From Shinisaurus crocodilurus (taxonomy: Eukaryota; Chordata; Lepidosauria; Squamata; Shinisauridae), in the NCBI GenBank assembly GCA_021292165.1, contig CM037878.1:16302471-16366470 (forward strand): a DNA stretch of 64,000 bases. Direction: 5' to 3'. Below, in pieces: positions 31,228-41,628 of this stretch. The notes under the pieces were generated by a model that saw only the letters and a program-made list of their open reading frames with translations, was not told where the DNA came from and did no database searches. The position numbers and the translations under genes are program-made. Within the stretch, counting starts at the first letter, position 1. Each line of letters begins with the position of its first letter.

Positions 31228-31375
31228 TGTTATTCTAGCCCAGCGCTGTCTACCCTGACTGGTAGCAGCCGTTCAGGGCCTCAGACAGAGACCTCGCGTC
31301 ACTCCTGTTGAACAGGAAATGCCGAGAGATAATGACCTTCTGTGTGCAAAACTCTACCACTGAGCTACAAATAGT
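31228..31375 (-). mobile_element. tRNA-derived SINE, family 2 (antisense), degraded
   Basis: Recognisable parts are TAGCCCAGCGCTGTCTACCC, GACTGGTAGCAGCCGTTCAG and the head AAAACTCTACCACTGAGCTAC (antisense A box). The B-box region has diverged. Confidence 0.65.
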
Positions 31376-31439
31376 GTCGTGGATATTTGTTGAATTGCAC
31401 CAAAAGTTTCAGTCTTTCTCCAACAGAAAACAATTTATT

Positions 31440-32135
31440 TTTTTTAAAGTAACCCCCAAATATTTGGGGTGATTTTCTGAGAAACCCAAGCATTCCTTAA
31501 AGAACACCCAACGTCCACGTCTACAGGTGAGAAATAAGTTGAATCCCTCCAGGATTAGCTGTTCTGGTTCTCAGAAAACTCTGTAATGATTGGAAATCTG
31601 AAGCTCTACTTGAACTTTTCTACTAATTCAGTAATTACTGCTCTGTCTGAAATGGGCCCCTTTCCTGCAATTACTCAACAGGCGCTTTCAGTCAAAGAGG
31701 TGAGCACCTGAATCTAGATTCTAATTAACACCTCAGGTAGAGGTGTGTGTGGAGGGTTTTTTTGTTTTTGTTTAAAGCTTAATAGAATGGGGACTTTTCT
31801 TGGCGTAAGATTTCACCTGTTGCCCTAGGTAAACACCTTCATAACCATCAGGTGGCTTCACCTTGTCTAGAAACATTGCAAGTAACACATCCATTTGATT
31901 AACTGTAACCAAGATAATACATTTCTATAGGTTGCTTGAGATTTCTGCTGTCCCTTGATGTTCATTCCTCTTATGAATGGGACTTCTATTTTCACCTGAA
32001 ACGTTTTACCGCTTGAGAAATGGAATGCATAGGACGGATCACTATAGGCCCTGCCACATGCTCATTTGAAGGTGGTAAAATAATTCCTTCTATTTCTGAT
32101 ATTTATTAATAATTTGTTTATGTATTAATGATACT
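31440..32135. other. Single-copy sequence, possible conserved non-coding part
   Basis: 31560-31740 is complex AT-rich DNA with motifs such as ATTCAGTAATTACTG, GCAATTACTCAACAGG and TTCTAATTAACACCTC. It contains no repeat. Regulatory function is only a guess from this texture. Confidence 0.3.
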
Positions 32136-32140
32136 TGTAC

Positions 32141-32548
32141 ATTTATTTATTTATTATATTTATACCTCACCTTTTTTCCTGCTAGGAGCCCAAGGTGGCT
32201 TACATAATCAGGGCCGGTGCTACCATTAGGCCAACTAGGCAGCTGCCTAGGGCGCAGGGCTAGAGGGGGCACCAGAAATGCCTTGAAAAAAAATACAGCA
32301 CTCTCAAGTGGGAAGGGGGGGCGCTAAATATCTGATCTTGCCTAGGGCATCAAACTGCCTTGCACCGGTCCTGTACATAATCCTCATCCTCCTCTCTATT
32401 TTATCCTCACAACAACCCCATGAGGTAGGTTAGGCTGAGAGTCAGTGACTGGCCCAAAGGCACCCAGTGAGCTTCATGGCTGAGTGGGGACTAGAACCCA
32501 GATCTCCAGAGTCCCAGTCCAATATCTGACCACTACACCATGGTGGCT
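32141..32548 (-). mobile_element. tRNA-derived SINE, family 1 (antisense), split by a hAT miniature
   Basis: The antisense tail ATTTATACCTCACCTTTTTT and CTAGGAGCCCAAGGTGGCTT precede the insertion. After it come CCTCACAACAACCCCATGAG, TGAGTGGGGACTAGAACCCA (B box) and TATCTGACCACTACACCATG (A box). It is complete apart from the nested element. Confidence 0.9.
32209..32373 (+). mobile_element. hAT miniature element, CAGGGCCGGTGC family, copy 3
   Basis: 165 bp. Ends CAGGGCCGGTGC and GCACCGGTCCTG are inverted with one mismatch. Perfect duplications TACATAAT lie at 32201-32208 and 32374-32381. The target is the 3' stem region of a family 1 tRNA-SINE. Confidence 0.95.
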
Positions 32549-32554
32549 CTCCTA

Positions 32555-32880
32555 TACCATTTATATAATAAAATCTCTAAGCAGTTTACATACAAAGATA
32601 TTAAAATCACTCTTAAGCCACAGTATTAATAAATAATTACAATACATCAACAAAAATAAATAAAAAGAAACAATAAATCGGAGCAGCATTAATTATAAGC
32701 CAGGGAAATCTTGCATAAAACAAGTCCATTTTCAGGAGGTGTTCAACATGTGCTACATTTTCTGCCTCCCAAACCACTCATGGGAGGGTGAAGCAGAGGG
32801 TGGGTGCCACTACTGAGAAGGTCTGCTTTTGAGATGTAATATGGATGCTCTCCCAGGACCATAGGATTGCTCTCCCCATA
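32555..32880 (-). mobile_element. L2-like LINE 3' end (antisense), degraded
   Basis: TCTCTAAGCAGTTTACATAC is an antisense tail. TTTTCAGGAGGTGTTCAACA, TGCCACTACTGAGAAGGTCT and GATGCTCTCCCAGGACCATA correspond to antisense reverse-transcriptase end sequence seen in the other copies. Confidence 0.55.
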
Positions 32881-32934
32881 AAGTTGTAAACAGCTCTCCC
32901 AAACGCACTGAATGGCAAAATCGGATCATTTGGA

Positions 32935-33048
32935 CTTTTTGTTTGTTTGTTCATTTCATTTTAATTGCTGTGAGCCATCCAGAGATCTTGGGCTATTGGG
33001 CAGTATAGAACTGAAAAGAAGAAGAGGAGGAGGAGGAGGAGGAGGAGG
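32935..33048 (+). mobile_element. LINE 3' tail with (GAG)n
   Basis: TTTTAATTGCTGTGAGCCAT, CCAGAGATCTTGGGCTATTG and GGCAGTATAGAACTGAAAAG form the CCGCCCAGAG-type tail, followed by (GAA)n/(GAG)n at 33015-33048. Coding sequence is absent. Confidence 0.6.
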
Positions 33049-33049
33049 C

Positions 33050-33904
33050 GTTGGGATGTTCAAAAGAAATCTTCTATCCATGCTGAACAGGAGAAGCTGT
33101 GAGAGGCCACCAGATGGAAACACGAAGAGGGACTGATTGACAGTTCTCTGTTTTACATACCATATAAAGGAAGTCGGTTTTCAGCTAGGTTTTTTTTCAT
33201 GGGATGCAAAAAAATGAAGGAGAAAGATGGAGGTGGGTAAATCATTCCCAGAGAGCTGAGACAGTGGAAGCTAAAGATCAAATTTAAACTCACTTAGCAC
33301 TAATTGTCAGGAAATGGATGAGATCCGTTTATGAACCGAGAGTCAAAAGTTACAATCCTGACTTGTTGCCACAGAGTAGCTGAACGGCTTTTCTTTTCAA
33401 AAGATTAAAACTTCAAAGAATTGTAGAATAAGATACACAAGAGGTGGCATGTGCTTTGGCTTGATACCCTTTGATTTCTTTTCTTTCTTTTTTTAAAAAC
33501 ACAACCATTCCCCGCGCACCCGCTTCTCCTCCTTCTGCTTGCTTCCTTTCCCATCCATCTCAGTGTAAAATTCTTAACACTAAAGTTGCAACTAAATAGC
33601 TGTTGTAGAAGATAAATGACTTGGAGTATGAAAGACTTTGCACACACACCAAAAAAGAAAAAAAAAGGAAGGCCGGCATAAAATGGACTGAAATAAACAC
33701 GAACAGCAGTAAGCATTAGCCCACGTTGCAGGCCAAGCATTATTATTGTTCAGAACACTTGACCAAAGGATGTAAAACACAAGCGTCTGAGCTCTGTTTT
33801 GTAATAGTGGCCATGCAAGACACGGAAGGTAGTGGGGGAAGAGAGATTCGTAGTTCTGGGAGAGCTGTCACGTTAACACTGCTTTGCGTGACCCTGTATG
33901 ACCC
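33050..33904. other. No recognised feature
   Basis: A-rich stretch near 33655-33670 only. No dispersed repeat or coding similarity recognised. Confidence 0.3.
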
Positions 33905-34115
33905 TATATGAGTCGTAGGGATGGAGGAAAAATGTGTTCAGTTCGCATTTTAATGCGAACTTATCTAAGTTCACACTTTCGAACCCATTCGCAAACGGAA
34001 ACTCAGTTATCCTTCGAAATGCATACTTCTCTGAATGTTGTCATGGAAAAAATGCATACAAAAAGGTGTATATTAAGGGCAAGAGCATGCAAAGATGCAC
34101 ATATGAGTGTAAATA
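33905..34115. mobile_element. AT-rich miniature element, partial
   Basis: GTAGGGATGGAGGAAAAATG is the left end, followed by TTATCCTTCGAAATGCATAC and GGAAAAAATGCATACAAAAAG. This corresponds to the family at 1.2 and 5.4 kb. The right half is missing. Confidence 0.45.
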
Positions 34116-34304
34116 ACATGGCCTGTTTAGCATTTTCTTTTCTCCTGCCTTTCAATTCAACTATTTACAAGGTGACGATGGGAAATGGCCCAGGATCCTT
34201 TTCAATGCACTGGGTTCACAGGGCAGAGCATCTGGGGTTCCTTGGCAGATGAATCCACGTGGAACGAATGAGATCCCCTGATGGTACAAAATTTGAAAAA
34301 TTAC

Positions 34305-34497
34305 AGTTGTAGTGGATAATCTTGGATCTAAACTGGGAAGACCCAAGTTCAAATCCATACTTAGCCAAGAAAGCGGCCTTAGGCAAGTCACTATCCCTCA
34401 GCCTTTTTTTTTTTTTCTTCTCAGAATTATTTTGAGGATAATGCAGGAGATATTTATGTGATTCCTTGGTGGAAGGACAGGATATAGAAATGAAATG
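34305..34497 (+). mobile_element. tRNA-derived SINE, family 1 (sense), old copy
   Basis: GTTGTAGTGGATAATCTTGG (A box), CCCAAGTTCAAATCCATACT (B box), TTAGGCAAGTCACTATCCCT, and GAGGATAATGCAGGAG are in the expected order. The tail ends ATATAGAAATGAAATG. It is heavily diverged. Confidence 0.55.
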
Positions 34498-34779
34498 ATC
34501 GTTAGCATGGCAGGTTGCAGCTGTCTGTGCACACAACAACCGTGTGTGGCAAAGCAAACATCTGGCTTCTTTAAGAAAGATGGGAATTCTAGATAGTCCT
34601 CATCTAGGCCTACTTGACTGTTGTGTCATTTATTTATTTTTCTAGATTGTCTAAGGTAACTGCTATATATAAAACAAGATGAAAGACTATGGGGGCTTTT
34701 GGGCCCTAGAAGTATGTCTATTGGTTTGTATTCAGAGGATCATTCCATTGATTGAGCCATTCCACTATGGCTGCATTCC

Positions 34780-35605
34780 CATGAAACTTTTAAGCCTACA
34801 GAGGCTCTGACGCCTCTGTGGGATTAAAGTTGCCCACAGGCCCCGGCCGTGCCTGGCTAATGGTTGGGCACAGCGGGAGCCAGGGGGACCGTCTCTCCCC
34901 TCTTCCTCCCTCAGTCCTCCTGTCGTTATCCCAGGGGACACCGCGGGAGCTCTGAACGGAGCGGAGCGGGGATGACAGCTGGCGAAAAGTGCCCAAGTGG
35001 TACTTTTTTGGCGGGGGGGGGGATGAGCCGGCTTGTGCACAAGCCGGCACGTCCCTTCCCATTGCCCGGCAGAGCTGCGCTTGGCTGAGCAGCAGCACCG
35101 CAAAGCAACGGGGAAGGGGGAAGCTTTCCCCCATGGCCTCCTCCTCCCGGGGAGCACCTCCTTTCCCTCCTGCTGGGCAGCGCAAGTGGGGCTCAGGGAG
35201 GAGGAGGAGGCCCCCCACTACCACAGGAGGGGCCGAGCGAGGGCAGTGGTGGAGAGGGGGCACGGCCACCAGCGCCACACTCCCCAGCAAGGGCGGGTTT
35301 AACCTGCCGTTGCTAGGAAGTGCTGTGGCGGCGGCGGCGTGGTCTGCTGTCTGCCCCCTTCCTGCATGGAAAGGGGGCGGTGGCAAACTCCGCCGCTGCT
35401 GCCGCTGCTGCCGCCACTACCACACACATCTCTTCCTCCCCCAGCCCCCTGGAACACCCCCTAAGCCCCTTCTCCGAGGTTGCTCTTACGACCTTGGAGA
35501 AGCAGCTGGCGTTCCGAGTGCGGATCCCCAGATCCGAGGGCGGAGCTCTTTCCTGGCCTCGTATCTGGGCATCCGAAAAATCTTATGGCCTTCTAGATGC
35601 CGTCT
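34780..35605. repeat. GC-rich segment containing a copy of the hairpin element
   Basis: This is among the most GC-rich stretches of the window. TTCTCCGAGGTTGCTCTTAC with CGACCTTGGAGAAG at 35468-35503 is the diagnostic hairpin of the GC-rich family. GCGGATCCCCAGATCCGAGG and the TTATGGCCTTCTAGATGCCG end also match that family. A direct repeat involving GCCGGCTTGTGCACAAGCCGGC (palindrome near 35028-35046) is notable. Long open frames exist on both strands but look compositional, without domains. Confidence 0.45.
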
Positions 35606-35609
35606 AGAA

Positions 35610-36735
35610 TACTGGCTGTTTGAAGGTTGATATTTCACTGTAGTTTGTTGCTCTGTTTGAGTGTATATGTTGGCTGACATGCAGAAGTATTTTATTATAT
35701 TTGATGGTATTCAACAGATGACATGCAATGGCAATTAATATCCAGCAGTGTTTGCCAGAAGACATTCGATAGCAACTGAGGGTATTTGACAATTCTCAGT
35801 GTTCATATTTGACACCTGCCAGAATCAAATGCAATGCAAAGATGCCAATAAACCTAAGGGACTTAAATCTGGAGGCAAAACATGATATTCAAAATTGAAA
35901 TGTGAATTTTAAATTTTAAACTTTGCCTTCAAAGTCTGAACCGTGAGATTAAGCCATTTTGGCTAATATTTGTTTAATTCTTGTGAACTCCATCACACAG
36001 CCTGCCAACTTTTCCCAATGAATGAAAACGGGATGCTTAAACGTCTTGGGACAGGTTAGGTCAGCAAGAGGTTTACTTTGCAAGGGATCAAAAATGCTTC
36101 TTGTTTAATTGTCACTTGAAATTCTCCAGTGTTGTAGTGATGGGTGTGGTACAGTGCCTTCAGTGATCGGGTAATTTCAAATTAACCAGTAATAATTGCA
36201 AATGAGAAAAAGTGTCTGTGGTGTGCAAGATAAAATACAGTTAAAGATGATTATCAGGCAGTATAAGATGGTAATTAGACATAGATATCATGTTACACCT
36301 ACTATCACCCATGGAGAATTCAGAAAATTAAATATTCTTGTTCCCCCACCCCAAAATCCCATATATATATTTTAAAAGCATGACAACTACTTTAGGTTTC
36401 AGACAGGGCTGTGCTGCAATTGGTTTTTTGTCATGGAATAGGTTGGAAATTAGCACAACTTGTCACAACACATTTTGTTGAAATGACAAATTGAAGACCC
36501 AATTCTCATGGAGTCGGTAAACCTGTGCCTGAAAAGCTCACATAATTGAATTTTTAAATCCCCGTATATAGAAAGCTAGCATTTCAGGGATCTAGTTTTC
36601 TATTTGGATGGATATTTTGTTTTGTTTTGTACAGAGGAGCATACATGCATATGAGCCCACACCCACAGTGTTGTCTGATGTGCTGCCTCTCTAATAACGA
36701 ATCTGCACCAGTGGAATAAACAGCCCTACAAAATG
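35610..36735. promoter_or_regulatory. Single-copy AT-rich block, candidate conserved non-coding element
   Basis: About 1.1 kb without recognised repeats. 35870-36300 in particular has dense intact motifs (TTAAGCCATTTTGGCTAATA, AATTTCAAATTAACCAGTAA, TAATTGCAAATGAG, GATGGTAATTAGACATAGAT). The TAATTA-like and ATTTGCAT-like cores are typical of homeodomain or POU sites, but such short motifs occur by chance. Function is unproven. Confidence 0.3.
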
Positions 36736-36739
36736 TATC

Positions 36740-37092
36740 CAATTATGGAATGATCTCCCCACTGAGGCCCGCCTGGTGCCAACATTGTCATCTTTTTGGT
36801 GCCTGGTTAAGACTGCCCTCAGCTCCCAGGCATTTAATGGCATAATTTAATGGCATATGATGGGACATGTCAGCTGTTTTAACAGGTCTAGTTTTTTTTT
36901 TTAACTGAAATAGTTTTAGCTGTTTAAACTGTTTTAAATTTTGTATATCTGAATTGTTATGCTGTATTTTATTGTCTTTGTATTTTATTATTGTCTTTGT
37001 ATTTTATTATTATCTATTCTATTATTGTACCTGTGTTATGAATTGCCCTGAACTGCCCAGAGAGCTCTGGCTATTGGGTGGTATAGAAATGA

Positions 37093-37183
<91 letters not shown>

Positions 37184-37184
37184 T
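36740..37184 (+). mobile_element. L2-like LINE 3' end with (AAT)n tail
   Basis: CCCACTGAGGCCCGCCTGGT and TTTTTGGTGCCTGGTTAAGA are reverse-transcriptase end sequence. The 3' stem-loop is GCCCAGAGAGCTCTGGCTAT TGGGTGG. It ends in about 30 AAT units (37092-37182). Open frames through the AAT tract are compositional. Confidence 0.8.
37092..37182 (+). repeat. (AAT)n microsatellite, LINE tail
   Basis: About 30 uninterrupted AAT units directly after the LINE 3' stem-loop. It is the longest pure microsatellite in the window. Confidence 0.95.
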
Positions 37185-37213
37185 CCTATCCAGCAAAGAC
37201 TTCCTCTGTGGTC

Positions 37214-37398
37214 AGAAGGCCTGTAGTTCAGTGGTAGAACCCATGCCTTGCATGCAGATGGTCCTAGGTTCGGAACCTCAGTTATCCACAGCATCTCCAG
37301 GCTGGGCTAGGAAAGAATCCTGCCTGAAACCCTGTTGACAATACCGGGCTAAATGGACTGATGGTCTGACACAATATAAGGCAGCTTTCCATGTCCAA
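37214..37398 (+). mobile_element. tRNA-derived SINE, family 2 (sense)
   Basis: The head GGCCTGTAGTTCAGTGGTAG (A box), GGTCCTAGGTTCGGAACCTC (B box with one insertion), CATCTCCAGGCTGGGCTAGG, TCCTGCCTGAAACCCTGTTG, TGGACTGATGGTCTGACACA, and the 3' end ATAAGGCAGCTTTCCATGTC. This is the most complete uninterrupted copy of the family here. Confidence 0.88.
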
Positions 37399-37501
37399 TT
37401 CAGAGTCCAGATTAACTCCAATGTCTCTCCAATATATTGGGGGACACATTCCATATGCAGCTACTGTAATGAATATATTCATATCCTATGTAAGAAACCT
37501 G

Positions 37502-37716
37502 TAATTTATTTATTTATTTATTTATTATATTTATACCCCGCCTTTTTTCCTACAAGGAACCCAAGGCGGCTTACATAATCCTCCTCCTCCTCTCCAGTTT
37601 ATCCTCACAACAACCCTGTGAGGTAGGTTCGGCTGAGAGTCAGCGACTGGCCCAAAGTCGCCCAGTGAGTTTCATGGCCGAGCGGGGACTAGAACCCGGA
37701 TCTCCCGAGTCCCAGT
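37502..37716 (-). mobile_element. tRNA-derived SINE, family 1 (antisense), 5' truncated
   Basis: The tail TATACCCCGCCTTTTTTCCT / ACCCAAGGCGGCTTACATAA has a perfect stem. The B box is present as GGGACTAGAACCCGGATCTC. It stops at GAGTCCCAGT, so the A-box head is missing. Confidence 0.9.
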
Positions 37717-37719
37717 ATA

Positions 37720-38610
37720 ATAACATTCATAGTTTATTTATTTTTTAAAAATAAACTCCAATGTCTCTCTGTGTGAAACAAATCCAGATTATCTTCAGAG
37801 TAGATGGGGGCGAGGGGAAATCTGGCCAGCCCTAAATAGCAGAATACATATGATCAAGGATAGTATTAGGTAGAGATTAAAATTACATATAGGTCTTGCA
37901 GGAGGAGCTCTGTGAAACCTTGGCTGTTTGCATACAAGGCAGAATTGGCCCAAACAAGCCACTTTCACACATGCTCACCTGAATAGGCCTATCATGTCCC
38001 TGATGTAGGGGGGGGGGGAGAAACACCTTATGATTGAGGAAAATCAGTTATTAAACAACAGAAGCAATAATTACACAGCAATTAAGTTATGATCAGGACC
38101 TATTAGTCATAAGGAAGCTGAGGAACATTGCAGCTTTGAAAGTGGCTTACTCATTCAGGTTTTTGTCTATGGAATGCCATCTCTCCCGTCTCCAGTTCTA
38201 CAGCTCAGTTGCAAAGAAAATTATGATGTGTTGTTTCAGATCCACACGTCAAATGTGAATATTCATGTAACCCATCAGAATGCGTCAATAATCAACGTGC
38301 TTCATTTAAATAAGGTGGGGGCTTTTTTGTTGTTGTTTTTTTAGCCAAATGATCATGAACTCAAAGAGAATCCACAAACATTCATTTGAACGAATTCAAT
38401 CTGGCATGGAATATCTTTTTGCCCTTCCTATTCCTTGGAGGTCAAGAAGAAGGCATGGAGAAGAGGGCATGCCCATCTGGGAAAGAGGCTGAGGAGGGCT
38501 CTCTGCGGGCCACAGTTAAGACCAAGAGGAGACCAAGAGGTATACAAGTCTGTCTGCTCCTCCATCTCATCTTGTCCTCCTTTATACTCCATATATTCTA
38601 CTGTAATAAT
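37720..38610. other. Single-copy sequence
   Basis: 38030-38310 has high-complexity AT-rich DNA (AACAGAAGCAATAATTACAC, AAGTTATGATCAGGACCTAT, AATGTGAATATTCATGTAAC) and could be conserved non-coding DNA. Nothing else is recognised. Confidence 0.3.
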
Positions 38611-38614
38611 TCTA

Positions 38615-38690
38615 CTGGCTGGGACATGCTGGAAGTTGTGGGCCTTTTTTCTGTCTAAACATGCTATAGGATTATGCCTTAAATGTTCTA
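38615..38690. mobile_element. Half-copy of the CAATCCTATGCA palindrome
   Basis: GCTGGGACATGCTGGAAGTT, GTGGGCCTTTTTTCTGTCTA and AACATGCTATAGGATTATGC are the right arm of the element at 12.03-12.18 kb, with small changes. The left arm is missing. Confidence 0.6.
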
Positions 38691-38904
38691 TACTTGTTCA
38701 GCTTCTGCTCCAGTTTGTAGGTGTTTTCACTGTTCATTTTATTGGATGGTCTCATTCCAATGGCGTTGAGCATACTTAGACCCCTGTTAAAGTGAACAGC
38801 GGGAAACAAAACAGAGTGGGAGAGTGCTACAGGACTCTATGGTGAAAACTCTTGTTTCAAAATACAATCGCTGCTGTATGTGAATGCAGAAATGAATTGT
38901 TTAA

Positions 38905-39510
38905 TTTTATTTAAGAAATTTATATCCCGCTTTTCCACTTCCAAAAAAAGGGGCTTGCTCTCGGCAGTTAAGAAAAGGAAGTGTGTTGGCCATTTAGTAT
39001 TGTTTCATCTCATTCATACGTTCATCCAGGAGGTTTCGAGTTGAAGGAAAAAGTGCATGAGGAAGGTATCAGAGCTCCACAGGGATTACTGGTGGGGTGC
39101 ATTGTGGTCCCCCAGATACTGTCTCTGTATACTTGTACCCTTAGCATAACCCATAATCCTTAATGCAATTTTATACATTTTTAAGCGCTGGAGCCCTTAT
39201 CACATACATCTCATTTTTTAAAGAAGAATTATGACAAAATTGGTGTCTGTTTGACCTCAGCATCGGATTAGTAAAGTGTTTGTTTTTTTTCATATGTAGA
39301 AGAGCCAGGATTAATTCAAATGAGCAGGAAGGCTTTTGATGGTGAAGTTGTATTCATCGTACTCACAAAAAATATTACCAATATATTTGCGCAAGAACAC
39401 CATCTTGAGTAGGGATGCTTAGGGAAATGGTTGTAAACCTGTGGCGGCTTACATAAACGCAGAAAACATCATGTTGAACATGGGATGTCTATGGCGTCCA
39501 TTGGGGCTAC
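38905..39510. other. LINE/SINE tail remnant, then unassigned
   Basis: TTTAAGAAATTTATATCCCG with CTTTTCCACTTCC at 38905-38950 is an antisense retroposon tail. The rest shows no recognised repeat or gene. Confidence 0.35.
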
Positions 39511-39656
39511 GGGGGCCTGTGGCGAAACCCCACAACTCAGTTCCCTGAATTATGTTTAGTGTGTGTCTAGAATGTTGAACCGAGTGGGTGTAGTTTGTGA
39601 TGTCTTGGAAAGGGTGGGTGGAGGAGTATATAAGGAGTGTTTGAGTGATGTCAGAG

Positions 39657-39810
39657 GGAGTTAAGAAGTAGAGTGTTGGTTAGAGTGTGTTGGGAGTGTT
39701 AGAGAGTTTGGGAGTTAAGTTAGTTGAGTGAGTTAGTGTGTTAAGAAATAGAGTGTTGGTTGTAGTGTGTTGGGAGTGTTAGAGAGTTTGGGAGTTAGGT
39801 TAGGTGGGTT
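39657..39810 (+). repeat. Tandem duplication inside LTR family A
   Basis: GAAGTAGAGTGTTGGTTAGA and, later, GAAATAGAGTGTTGGTTGTA begin two near-identical units that both contain GAGTGTTAGAGAGTTTGGGA. The other two LTR copies appear to have one unit only. Confidence 0.75.
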
Positions 39811-40224
39811 ATTTGTGTCTTGTCAGGGGTTTTAAGAGGAATCAGTGATTGTATGAGGAGTGAGAGTATTTGGAGTTATAGGGACTTAGGTTAATTATAA
39901 AGTGTTTGGTGTAGGCAGGTTTAAAGTTATTTTCTGGAACTAAGATTGTGAGAATTAAAATAAACTTATTTTTATTTTGTTTGCTACCCAAATCCTACGT
40001 GTCAGCTTGGCGTTATTAACCTGCATTACTTTCAAATCTACACACACACACCTTTGTACCCACAGCATCATGAAATTTAAAAATAGATCCTTCATAACCA
40101 GTATTAATCTTTTCCCTCATTAGTAGGGGAAAGGTTTCATTTGGCCCTCCACTCAGGTTTTTAAGTGTTGGTGCCTAGCCTGAGAAGGGTTTATGCGCGT
40201 GGTCCTAAAGTGTAAGGGACCGTG

Positions 40225-40894
40225 TGTTGTGATATGTATCACATTACCAGCTGTGGCACATTGTTTACACATGGAAGGGACAGAATGGCGGGGTAAACAG
40301 GTTTATTATGTCTTTCTAGAATCTCGTGTTTTCGCAGGGGTTACTAGAGTGTGAGAGCAATATGAGCTAGTCACATGGTTTGTATGTTCTGATGACGTGT
40401 TAATTTGTTTTCTGTCTGAAGCCATTTTAGAGAGAAGCTGAACTGCTTTCTTTCTTCTTCTTCTTCTTCTTCTTCTTCTTCTTCTTCTTCATGGTACAGC
40501 TTGCTGGACTTGTTACTGCTACAATGTAACGTCTTTGCTGAAGTGGAGTGAGCTCAACTTACTCCACTGGATGTAATGCTTGCTATGCATTTATACTCTG
40601 TACATGGACTGTAACTAGGAAATGTATACTCTGTAGAACTTTACTTGCTAAGTGAATAAACAGGTGGAATTAGACCTGTGGTGTTTACAGAGTGTTTCCT
40701 GACTCCATGAATAAATCTGCAACGGAGAAGCTTTGCTGGTTCACTAGCACACACGCTGCACGCTGCCTGCGGGAGGAGGGAGGTGAGATCTGGAAGATCT
40801 GTGTGTGGAATGTACAGGCGTCTGCTAGCACACAGACAAGGATTATAAATCTCCCAACCCGCACACACTCGGCTACCAAGGTCCAGTTCGAACA
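40225..40894 (+). mobile_element. Solo LTR, family B, nested in LTR family A
   Basis: 670 bp, starting TGTTGTGATATGTATCACAT and ending GTCCAGTTCGAACA. The 5-bp duplication CCGTG flanks it (40220-40224, 40895-40899). The uninterrupted target GACCGTGTCGTCGCA is seen in the antisense LTR at 29.2 kb. A polyadenylation signal AATAAA is near 40655, and a (TTC)n run is at 40453-40490. There is no coding region. TG...CA ends and 5-bp duplications place it among LTR retroelements. Confidence 0.88.
40453..40490 (+). repeat. (TTC)n microsatellite
   Basis: About 12 TTC units inside LTR family B. Confidence 0.95.
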
Positions 40895-40974
40895 CCGTGT
40901 CGTCGCAGGGCCCCCTTATCCATTTCCAAGAAAGAGGAAACGCGTCACCCAAAAAAAGGACAACGTGGGATGAG

Positions 40975-41628
40975 TATTTGCATAACATTTTCATATGCTA
41001 ATGTATGTGTATAGATGCAAACTTGGAAAGAATTATTGCAGTGTCCTCGCTATTTGTCTAAATAGAGGACCAGGGGGCAAGCTTAGAGCTGCTCATAACA
41101 CATCTTTAATCAAAGGCTTCCAGAACAAACTGAACAAACACACAGAACAAACGCTTGCCTGGAACCGCCTGCGGGCAGCCCCGAGCAAACGAACAGGAGC
41201 AACGGATAGCAGGCAAGCCAATCAATCAGCAACCCTAACCCATACACTACAACAGTGTTCTCCAGCCTTGGGTCCCCAGATGTTTTTGGCCTACAACTCC
41301 CAGCATGCCCCAGCCAGCGTAGCTGGCTGGGGCATGCTGGGAGTTGTAGGCCAAAAGCATCTGGGGACCCAAGGCTGGAGAACACTGCACTACAACTATA
41401 ATTAAAATAGAAAGACCATCCGTCTCACCCCAGTGGGGAAGACTGTGACCAGGTGAGCTGTGTGCTGCTCATTCGGCCGTCGAGGTGCTAGGTGAGCAAT
41501 GTCATGGCCCCCTTTTTTCTTCCTTCTTAGGGTTCTTTATCTTTCAAGTAGCCTCGATCTGGATGGCCCTTCAAGTAGAGGGCTGTCCTCTGTAAAGTAA
41601 GGCCCACGGCCACCCTGTCGGGTGAGGC
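40975..41628. mobile_element. TAGGGTGGCCAC-ended repeat, copy 2, with nested palindrome
   Basis: TTTTCATATGCTAATGTATG, TAAATAGAGGACCAGGGGGC, then after the nested element GGGGAAGACTGTGACCAGGT, TCAAGTAGAGGGCTGTCCTC and CCCACGGCCACCCTG at the right end. These are in the order of copies 1 and 3. A segment at 41080-41250 (rich in AAC and GAAC) is not in the other copies and may be a further insertion. Confidence 0.6.
41253..41387 (-). mobile_element. Palindromic hAT-like miniature (CAGTGTTCTCCAACC), copy A5
   Basis: 135 bp with perfect duplications CACTACAA (41245-41252, 41388-41395). Both arms read CTCCAGCCTTGGG, where most copies have CTCCAACCTTGGG in at least one arm, so the arms share a substitution. 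The centre CCAGCGTAGCTGG gives minus orientation. Confidence 0.95.

Larger units (their letters stand above)
39518..40907 (+). mobile_element. Solo LTR, family A, copy 3 (sense), interrupted by a family B LTR
   Basis: Starts TGTGGCGAAACCCCACAACT and ends TCGTCGCA, with perfect 5-bp duplications GGGCC (39513-39517, 40908-40912). It has TATATAAGGAG near 39628 and AATAAA near 39959. The part before the insertion stops at GGGACCGTG and resumes at CCGTGTCGTCGCA. An internal tandem duplication of about 65 bp (units around 39660-39725 and 39741-39806) explains its extra length over the other copies. Confidence 0.9.

Noticed and set aside
34989..35630. The longest open frame in the window (213 residues), with other long frames on the opposite strand
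   Set aside because: Composition is extremely Gly/Arg/Ser/Pro-rich, open frames overlap on both strands, and the DNA is a GC-rich repeat. No domain is recognised.
37092..37182. Poly-Tyr / poly-Ile style open frames
   Set aside because: Direct translation of an (AAT)n LINE tail.
41101..41235. Separate new element inside the 41-kb repeat
   Set aside because: It is absent from the other copies, but I found no ends or duplication, so it was not annotated on its own.
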